Source of the DNA: an uncultured Lachnospiraceae bacterium
GTDB taxonomy: Bacteria; Bacillota; Clostridia; Lachnospirales; Lachnospiraceae
Direction of reading: 5' to 3'
DNA: 6,067 bases
NCBI GenBank assembly: GCA_910586005.1
Contig: CAJUHG010000104.1
Location: 1-6,067 of the forward strand
The translations under genes were made by a program, and so were the position numbers. Shown here in pieces: positions 1-4,121 of the stretch. Positions within the stretch are counted from its first letter, which is position 1, and every line of letters starts with the position of its first letter. The notes under the pieces were generated by a model. It worked only from the letters and a program-made list of their open reading frames with translations. It did not search any database and was not told where the DNA came from.

Positions 1-31
1 AAATCATTAGACAGAGGAGATTTAGAGTGGC

Positions 32-1015
32 GTGAAATGTATAAATAGAAGAAAGCGGAATAGGATTGCAAGTATTTTTCTATCTTTTGTGTTGATTTCT
101 GGCTGTGGTCAAGAGATCGTACTAGAAAATGCTTATGACACATATGAAGGTATTAAACTATATGGTTTGGCTTCAGGAGAGGACAATAGTACTACTAACT
201 CCTTTTTTGCAAAGAATATCTGTGTTGCTGGAAATGAAGATTTGTTAAGTACAAATGTAACAGCTTCTCTTTCGGAAGGAGCTGCACTTTTCAATTTAAA
301 AGATAAAACAATGACATTTGGAAAGAACGTACATGGACAGATGTATCCGGCAAGTACTACTAAGATTTTAACCGCTTATGTAGCATTAAAACATGGGAAA
401 TTAACAGATACTGCAACTGTGACAGAAGAGAATTTACAATTAGAAACAGGTTCTTCTATTTGTGGACTTTCAGTAGGAGATACTACAACCTTAGAAGAAT
501 TGTTATATGGATTACTTCTTAGTAGTGGTAATGATGCAGCAAATGTAATTGCAGATATGATTTCTGGAAATTCAGAAGAATTTGCAAAATTAATGAATGA
601 GGAGGCAAAAGCTCTAGGAGCTACTAATTCAAATTTTGTGAATCCTCATGGATTACATGATCTAAACCATTATACAACTGTATATGATATGTATTTAATT
701 TTTAATGCAGCTATACAGAATAAACAATTTGAGACAATTATCAATACCAATTCCCATACAGGAGAATTAACAAATGCTTCTGGACAAGTAGTAACAAAAG
801 AATGGAAGAACAGCAATAAATATTTGAATGGAGAAAAAACAATACCAGAGGGAGTAGAGGTAGTTGGAGGAAAAACAGGAACTACTAGTAATGCTGGAAG
901 TTGCTTAGTATTGTACAGTAAAAAGAATAACACTCCATATATTTCCATTGTTTTTAAAGCAGAAAATGCAGAAAATCTTTATGAGGAAATGACACAACTA
1001 TTAGGCGATATATAA
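32..1015 (+). CDS. Serine-type D-Ala-D-Ala carboxypeptidase (peptidase S11), lipoprotein form
   Basis: Predicted penicillin-binding DD-carboxypeptidase that removes the terminal D-Ala of peptidoglycan stem pentapeptides on the outer face of the membrane. All three catalytic motifs of family S11 are present in order: S108-T-T-K111 (SxxK, nucleophile and base, in the context YPASTTK), S165-G-N167 (SxN) and K281-T-G283 (KTG, in GGKTGTT). The N-terminus is a basic run (NRRKRNR), a hydrophobic stretch and a lipobox I22-S-G-C25, so the mature protein should be lipid-anchored at C25. At 327 aa it ends soon after the catalytic domain and lacks the C-terminal PBP5 domain and amphipathic anchor of classical DacA proteins, which fits lipid anchoring. 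The start is GTG at 32, with AGAGGAGA (13-20) as ribosome binding site; no in-frame ATG offers a better choice. Its promoter is not obvious within the 31 upstream bases. The family call is firm; the paralogue name (dacA, dacB or dacF) is not assignable. Confidence 0.93.
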   Translation: MKCINRRKRNRIASIFLSFVLISGCGQEIVLENAYDTYEGIKLYGLASGEDNSTTNSFFAKNICVAGNEDLLSTNVTASLSEGAALFNLKDKTMTFGKNVHGQMYPASTTKILTAYVALKHGKLTDTATVTEENLQLETGSSICGLSVGDTTTLEELLYGLLLSSGNDAANVIADMISGNSEEFAKLMNEEAKALGATNSNFVNPHGLHDLNHYTTVYDMYLIFNAAIQNKQFETIINTNSHTGELTNASGQVVTKEWKNSNKYLNGEKTIPEGVEVVGGKTGTTSNAGSCLVLYSKKNNTPYISIVFKAENAENLYEEMTQLLGDI

Positions 1016-1092
1016 TGATGTAACCTTATCAAGGAAGCACCCGCTTCTACGTCGCAGAGACATAAGCGATGGGTGAGAACGTATATCCGCTT
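1003..1092 (+). ncRNA. Candidate structured RNA, three-way-junction fold
   Basis: This GC-richer patch in AT-rich surroundings can fold compactly. P1 pairs 1003-1007 with 1088-1092 and 1008-1013 with 1081-1086, leaving C1087 bulged. P2 is CCTT 1024-1027 with AAGG 1031-1034. P3 pairs CACCC 1038-1042 with GGGTG 1071-1075, and GCTT 1043-1046 with AAGC 1064-1067, with GAT 1068-1070 bulged. P1 includes the last sense codons and most of the stop codon of the carboxypeptidase gene. An alternative helix, 1064-1070 with 1085-1092, excludes both P1 and the distal part of P3, so two states are possible. A terminator lies 65 nt downstream. It could be a riboswitch-like element, a 3'-UTR-derived small RNA or part of a known family such as 6S RNA. 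I cannot match it to a covariance model from memory, so the family is left open. Confidence 0.4.
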
Positions 1093-1156
1093 TGACACTA
1101 AGCTTACAAGTCCATTTTAATCCTAAAATATAATTTTGTTTGTTGATATGTAATGC

Positions 1157-1195
1157 AAGCCATCTGTTGAAAAAACAGGTGGCTTATTTATTTTA
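1157..1195 (+). terminator. Rho-independent terminator after carboxypeptidase and structured element
   Basis: A 12-bp stem (1157-1168 with 1174-1185, one G-T wobble) closes a 5-nt GAAAA loop and is followed by a T-rich tail, TATTTATTTT. It should end the transcript that carries the carboxypeptidase gene and the folded RNA element, and it separates that unit from the GntR operon promoter at 1309. Confidence 0.85.
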
Positions 1196-1308
1196 ATAAA
1201 TGGGAGTATTTGTTTCAGCAGTCATAAAGGTTTTTAAGAAAAATCTTATCTCACTAAAATAGGAAAGTAGAAAGTACTTTTTTAGAATAAAAAATAATAA
1301 GCTAACTA
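1196..1308. other. AT-rich spacer with a weak hairpin
   Basis: No coding frame is convincing here. The only structure seen is an AU-rich hairpin at 1254-1285: CTAAA 1254-1258 with TTTAG 1281-1285, and AAAGTA 1264-1269 with TACTTT 1275-1280, separated by an internal bulge. It contains the perfect palindrome AAAGTACTTT (1271-1280). It has no GC clamp, and its role, if any, is unknown. Confidence 0.4.
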
Positions 1309-1337
1309 TTGACAACTGATATATACTGTTATATACT
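1309..1337 (+). promoter_or_regulatory. Sigma-A promoter of the GntR-ABC operon
   Basis: A perfect -35 box TTGACA (1309-1314), a 17-nt spacer and a -10 box TATACT (1332-1337) match the housekeeping consensus. Transcription would start near 1344, at the edge of the Shine-Dalgarno AAGGAGG (1345-1351), which would give a leader of only about 15 nt. A second TATACT (1322-1327) and an extended -10 reading TGATATATA (1317-1325) lie 10 bp upstream and could support an earlier start. Confidence 0.8.
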
Positions 1338-1344
1338 GTTTATC
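1318..1344. promoter_or_regulatory. Candidate GntR/YtrA operator overlapping the -10 box
   Basis: The decamer ATATACTGTT occurs twice in direct succession (1321-1330 and 1331-1340), flanked by GATA (1318-1321) and TATC (1341-1344), so the block also has partial dyad symmetry. The 10-bp spacing is one helical turn. The block covers the -10 box and the probable start site, where a dimeric repressor would block RNA polymerase. YtrA-type regulators usually repress their own operon, so the downstream GntR protein is the natural ligand; this assignment is an inference. Confidence 0.55.
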
Positions 1345-1358
1345 AAGGAGGAAATAAT

Positions 1359-1736
1359 ATGCATATTATTATTAGTAATTCATCCCTGGAACCAATTTAT
1401 GAACAAATTATAGGGCAGATTAAATCTATGATAATAGAAGGAAAATTACAAGAACAAACAATATTGCCATCCGTACGTTCCCTATCAAAAGAGTTAAAAA
1501 TTAGCGCATTGACTGTAAAGAAAGCCTATGATTGTTTAGAACAAGAAGGTTTTATTATTACAGTACATGGAAAAGGAAGCTATGTTGCTCCAAATAACAA
1601 AAATCTTTTTCAAGAAGAACAGAGAAAAAAGGTAGAAACTATGCTAGAACAGGCCATTCAAGCAGGTAGAAACTGTGGGATGAAAGAGATAGAAATCAAA
1701 GAAACTTTTGAATTACTTATAGAAGAGGCGTATTAG
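1359..1736 (+). CDS. GntR-family transcriptional regulator, YtrA subfamily
   Basis: A 125-aa DNA-binding repressor. Residues 8-76 form the GntR winged helix-turn-helix: the opening LEPIYEQI motif (10-17), LPSVRSLSKEL (36-46), recognition-helix segment LTVKKAYDCLEQEGF (51-65), and the wing HGKGSYV (70-76). Only about 49 residues follow, a charged and probably helical tail. That is far too short for a FadR or HutC effector domain and fits the YtrA subfamily, in which a short C-terminal helix pair mediates dimerisation. The start is ATG 1359, with AAGGAGG at 1345-1351 spaced 7 nt. The stop is 13 nt before the ATPase start, so the genes are cotranscribed. It probably represses this operon through the repeat at 1318-1344 and is relieved by an unknown signal, often cell-envelope stress in relatives. 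Confidence 0.93.
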   Translation: MHIIISNSSLEPIYEQIIGQIKSMIIEGKLQEQTILPSVRSLSKELKISALTVKKAYDCLEQEGFIITVHGKGSYVAPNNKNLFQEEQRKKVETMLEQAIQAGRNCGMKEIEIKETFELLIEEAY

Positions 1737-1749
1737 AATGGAGGAAATT

Positions 1750-2601
1750 ATGATTTTAAAATTAGAAAATGTGCAAAAACAATATAAAGATTTTAAACTT
1801 AATTGTTCTTTACAAGTGGAAGAAGGATGTATCACAGGAATTATTGGGGCGAATGGAGCAGGAAAAAGCACTACCTTTAAAGCAATTCTTGGACTAGTGA
1901 AAACAGATGGAGGAACAATTGAAATTTTGGGAAAAGATCAGAAGAATTTTTCTGTTCATGATAAAGAAGAGATTGGTGTAGTACTTGCTGAAAATACGTT
2001 TAATGGTGCACTTGCCATAAAGGATGTTGTTGAAGTTATGAAGGCTATGTATCATAAATTTGACAAAGATTACTTTTTAAAAAAATGTGAGATTTATGGT
2101 TTACCTATAGAAAAGCAGATTAAAGATTTTTCTACTGGAATGAAAGCAAAATTCAAACTTTTAATTGCAATGAGTTATGATGCAAAACTTTTAATCTTAG
2201 ATGAGCCAACAGTTGGCATTGATTCTGTTACTAGAAGTGAATTATTAGATGAAATGAGAGAATTTATGTCCAAAGAGGGAAAAGCCATTTTAATTAGTTC
2301 TCATATTTCTTCTGATTTAGAAGGATTATGTGATGATATTTATTTTATTCAAAATGGAACTATTTTGCTTCATGAAGATACAGATGTGATTTTATCTGAT
2401 TATGCTACTTTGAAAGTTAGTGATGAACAGTATGAGAAAATTGATAAAAATCACATTATTTATCAAAAAAAAGTTTCTTTTGGATATGAACTTCTTACAA
2501 AAGAAAAACAGTTTTATTTGGATAATTATCCTAAAATTGTTATGGAAAAGGGAAGTATTGATGATTTGATGTTGATGATTGCGAAAGGAGAAAAAGCATG
2601 A
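1750..2601 (+). CDS. ABC transporter ATP-binding protein (YtrB-like)
   Basis: ATPase subunit of an ABC-2 type exporter, 283 aa, cytoplasmic and paired with the permease that follows. Motifs, numbered from M1 at 1750: Walker A GANGAGKST (33-41), a Q-loop position occupied by Glu in VLAEN (about residue 81), signature FSTGMK (127-132), Walker B LLILDEP (147-153), D-loop GIDS (156-159) and switch H185 in SSHISSD. About 85 further residues form a divergent C-terminal region usual for this family. An in-frame ATG at 1738 would add four residues, but GGAGG (1740-1744) sits 5 nt before ATG 1750, so I prefer 1750. The 3' end overlaps the permease start by 4 nt (ATGA), implying translational coupling. 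The transported substrate cannot be deduced; bacitracin-type or other envelope-active compounds are possibilities suggested by the YtrA context. Confidence 0.93.
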   Translation: MILKLENVQKQYKDFKLNCSLQVEEGCITGIIGANGAGKSTTFKAILGLVKTDGGTIEILGKDQKNFSVHDKEEIGVVLAENTFNGALAIKDVVEVMKAMYHKFDKDYFLKKCEIYGLPIEKQIKDFSTGMKAKFKLLIAMSYDAKLLILDEPTVGIDSVTRSELLDEMREFMSKEGKAILISSHISSDLEGLCDDIYFIQNGTILLHEDTDVILSDYATLKVSDEQYEKIDKNHIIYQKKVSFGYELLTKEKQFYLDNYPKIVMEKGSIDDLMLMIAKGEKA

Positions 2602-3266
2602 AAGGTTTATTGATTAAAGATATGCGCTATACATTGAGAAATAAAAAAATAATAATAGGATGTTTTTTGGTAGCATTAATATTGGTTGCTACGCAAGTAG
2701 CTGAAAATGCTTCTTTTATTATTGGATATATGACAATGGTATCTGGAATGTTGGTTTTAAATATTATTTCTAGTGATGAATATGACAAAAGTAATGCTTT
2801 TCTTATGACAATGCCTGTAAACTGTGATATCTATGCTATGGAGAAATATTTATTTTCCATTGGATGTAGTCTTATAGGATGGTTGATAGGAACCATCATT
2901 TGCTTTATTTTGCAAAGAAATCAGGCATTAGAGACCTTAGTCCAAGCAGTAGTTATTTTTCTGGTATTATCTTTATTTCAACTAATTATGCTTCCCATAC
3001 AGTTAAAGTATGGTGGAGAGAAAGGGAGAATGGTATTAGTAGGTATGATAGCTTTTATCATGTCTGTGATATTTATGTTTGAACAAATAACAAAAATGAT
3101 ATTTCCTAGTCAGACAGAAGCAGAAGAAGTATTTCTTCGTCTTATGAATTGGCTGAGTACTATGAATAAATGGGTATTTGGGCTTTTAATATGCTTTGGT
3201 TGGTTGATATGTTTTAGTATTTCTTTAACAATTAGTAAAAAGATTATGAAGAAAAAAGAATTTTAA
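2598..3266 (+). CDS. ABC-2 type transporter permease
   Basis: Membrane subunit of the exporter, 222 aa. Hydrophobic segments are visible at about 17-35, 38-58, 86-107, 113-133, 145-165 and 192-214, giving roughly six transmembrane helices, and the C-terminus is basic (KKIMKKKEF). The amphipathic start MKGLLIKDMRYTLRNKK and the motif SSDEYDKSNAFLMTMP (58-73) between helices 2 and 3 are typical of the ABC2_membrane_5-like group of small ABC-2 permeases. The start is ATG 2598, overlapping the ATPase stop, with AAAGGAG (2584-2590) as ribosome binding site. No second permease or lipoprotein gene follows before the terminator, so the complex is probably two ATPases plus two copies of this permease. 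Family assignment is strong; the substrate is unknown. Confidence 0.88.
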   Translation: MKGLLIKDMRYTLRNKKIIIGCFLVALILVATQVAENASFIIGYMTMVSGMLVLNIISSDEYDKSNAFLMTMPVNCDIYAMEKYLFSIGCSLIGWLIGTIICFILQRNQALETLVQAVVIFLVLSLFQLIMLPIQLKYGGEKGRMVLVGMIAFIMSVIFMFEQITKMIFPSQTEAEEVFLRLMNWLSTMNKWVFGLLICFGWLICFSISLTISKKIMKKKEF

Positions 3267-3336
3267 TTTATGCCAAAATATCTGTGAACCTAAACAGTCT
3301 CCTAGAGCTTGATGTTGCTTATGGTTATAATAATTT

Positions 3337-3366
3337 TCCTCCACCCAAAAGGTGGAGGATTTTTTT
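3337..3366 (+). terminator. Rho-independent terminator of the GntR-ABC operon
   Basis: A GC-rich 9-bp stem (3337-3345 with 3351-3359; core CCTCCACC/GGTGGAGG) with the loop CAAAA is followed directly by a T run at 3360-3366. It lies 70 nt after the permease stop and is the strongest terminator in the window. The reverse strand has no comparable U-tract, so it acts mainly on + strand transcripts. Confidence 0.93.
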
Positions 3367-3372
3367 CTTTCA

Positions 3373-3419
3373 TAGGAAAGACCATATTACTGCAAAATGT
3401 TAAGTGTATGTCTTTCCTA
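3373..3419. repeat. Inverted repeat with 10-bp exact arms
   Basis: TAGGAAAGAC (3373-3382) is exactly complementary to GTCTTTCCTA (3410-3419). Allowing C3382 to bulge, the stem can continue as CATA 3383-3386 with TATG 3407-3410, giving about 13 pairs around a 20-nt loop. It has no T-tract, so it is not a standard terminator. It could be a second hairpin of the operon's 3' end, a protein-binding dyad or a remnant of a small mobile repeat; the function is unknown. Confidence 0.6.
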
Positions 3420-3485
3420 GGAAGAAAAATAGAATACCCACTTTTATGATAATAGAAAACATACTTGCACAAAAGGTTGCTATCC

Positions 3486-3510
3486 ATCTCCAGATTGAGG
3501 AAAAGGAGAT
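3486..3510. repeat. Small inverted repeat upstream of csoR
   Basis: ATCTCC (3486-3491) is complementary to GGAGAT (3505-3510) with a 13-nt loop, followed by TCTTATTT. The stem is too short for a confident terminator. It lies upstream of the csoR promoter and outside its transcript. Confidence 0.25.
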
Positions 3511-3547
3511 TCTTATTTAAAATATCATTAAAAAATAAATTTATCTC

Positions 3548-3576
3548 TTGCAATATACCCCTATAGGGTATATAAT
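3548..3576 (+). promoter_or_regulatory. csoR promoter
   Basis: The -35 box TTGCAA (3548-3553), an exact 17-nt spacer and a perfect -10 box TATAAT (3571-3576) form a strong sigma-A promoter. The start site should be near 3583, giving a leader of about 19 nt that carries the AGGTGG ribosome binding site (3589-3594). Because the spacer is filled by the copper operator, the promoter should be silent at low copper and strong once derepressed. Confidence 0.88.
3554..3572. promoter_or_regulatory. CsoR operator
   Basis: TATACCCCTATAGGGTATA has 7-bp perfect inverted arms (TATACCC and GGGTATA) around CTATA. This matches the TACCC-(4-5)-GGGTA type of operator known for CsoR repressors in Firmicutes. 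It occupies the promoter spacer almost exactly, running from the base after the -35 box into the first two bases of the -10 box. The csoR gene lies immediately downstream, implying negative autoregulation by copper. Confidence 0.88.
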
Positions 3577-3601
3577 ATCCTCAACGAAAGGTGGAACATA
3601 T

Positions 3602-3910
3602 ATGGAAGAAGAATTAGAAGTATGCAATTGTCATAGAAAAAAAGAACGTTCTGAGAAAGAATATAAAGATTTGATTCATCGTTTAAACCGAATAGAAGGA
3701 CAAATACGGGGAATAAAAGGAATGGTTGAAAAAGATGCATATTGCATTGATATACTCACACAAGTAGCAGCAGCAAATGCAGCACTAAATAGCTTTAATA
3801 AAGTTTTATTAGCAAATCATATAAAAACTTGTGTTACAAGAGATATGAAAGAAGGTAGAGAAGAATCAGTGGATGAATTGTTAGTAACTTTACAGAAATT
3901 AATGAAATAA
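3602..3910 (+). CDS. csoR: Copper-sensing transcriptional repressor CsoR
   Basis: A 102-aa all-helical repressor of the CsoR/RcnR family (DUF156), cytoplasmic and tetrameric in relatives. The family core LIHRLNRIEGQIRGIKGMVEKDAYCIDILTQ spans residues 24-54. The Cu(I) ligands are all present as C48-x24-H73-x3-C77, the same spacing as Cys36, His61 and Cys65 of M. tuberculosis CsoR, and a Tyr precedes the first Cys as it does there. This argues for copper rather than nickel (RcnR), formaldehyde (FrmR) or persulfide (CstR, which lacks the His). An extra N-terminal C8-N-C10-H11 is present. The start is ATG 3602 with AGGTGG 7 nt upstream; a longer reading from TTG 3548 would begin inside the -35 box, upstream of the transcript. 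It should repress the promoter at 3548-3576 and, through it, copA. Confidence 0.95.
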   Translation: MEEELEVCNCHRKKERSEKEYKDLIHRLNRIEGQIRGIKGMVEKDAYCIDILTQVAAANAALNSFNKVLLANHIKTCVTRDMKEGREESVDELLVTLQKLMK

Positions 3911-4121
3911 TAAAAGCAAAATGGAAAAAATGATAAAAAAGAAGATAATATAGATGTTATATAAGAATAAATGAAAGGAAAAATTACTAGTGCAATGAAA
4001 ATTATATCTTTGATATATTCATACAAGATGCTAGATTTTCTGACATAGTAGCTGGACAATTAGATAAGTAAAGATATCAGTTATTTAATATTGATTGTAC
4101 TAGATAAGTAGCAAATATTAT
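3911..4121 (+). other. AT-rich csoR-copA spacer with a repeated decamer
   Basis: These 211 bases carry no convincing gene, no copZ chaperone, no second CsoR operator and no terminator. The decamer TAGATAAGTA occurs at 4061-4070 and 4101-4110, 40 bp apart. A weak promoter-like pair, TTGATA (4010-4015) and TAGATT (4032-4037), is separated by 16 nt. A frame without an ATG is open from 3991 to 4068 and could be a gene remnant. copA is probably reached by read-through from the csoR promoter. Confidence 0.5.

Noticed and set aside
670..948. Reverse-strand open frame inside the carboxypeptidase gene
   Set aside because: It lies wholly antisense to a firmly assigned gene and has no domain of its own.
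1003..1195. Firm naming of the folded element as 6S RNA or a known riboswitch
   Set aside because: Some local features recall known structured RNAs, but I cannot align it to any family from memory, and a 6S RNA of usual length would have to extend well into the carboxypeptidase gene. It is kept as an unnamed candidate.
1738..1749. Alternative ATG at 1738 for the ABC ATPase, adding M-E-E-I
   Set aside because: GGAGG at 1740-1744 is ideally placed for ATG 1750 and would lie inside the coding sequence of the longer form. It cannot be fully excluded because GAAGAGG (1722-1728) precedes 1738.
2879..3082. Second + strand frame inside the permease gene
   Set aside because: It is an out-of-frame reading of a confident membrane protein, with no ribosome binding site or recognisable family.
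3446..3520. Small + strand frame of 24 codons beginning M-I-I-E-N-I-L-A-Q-K
   Set aside because: The peptide looks coding-like, but there is no ribosome binding site at a suitable distance, no promoter and no known family. It is too short to support.
3302..3553. Reverse-strand open frame of 83 codons
   Set aside because: It runs through the terminator stem and reads out of the csoR promoter. It has no recognisable domain, and its translation is simply AT-rich intergenic sequence.
3548..3910. Longer CsoR reading starting at TTG 3548 (120 aa)
   Set aside because: It would begin at the -35 box, upstream of the predicted transcription start, and translate the operator. ATG 3602 has a well-spaced AGGTGG and gives the normal family N-terminus.
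3817..4059. Reverse-strand open frame across the csoR end and the gap
   Set aside because: It is half antisense to csoR and half AT-rich spacer. Its hydrophobic, Phe/Ser-rich translation is expected from complementing A-rich DNA.
3991..4068. Open stretch in the csoR-copA gap encoding FIQDARFSDIVAGQLDK-like residues
   Set aside because: It has no start codon and is bounded by stops. It could be a gene remnant, but I recognise no family, so no pseudogene is called.
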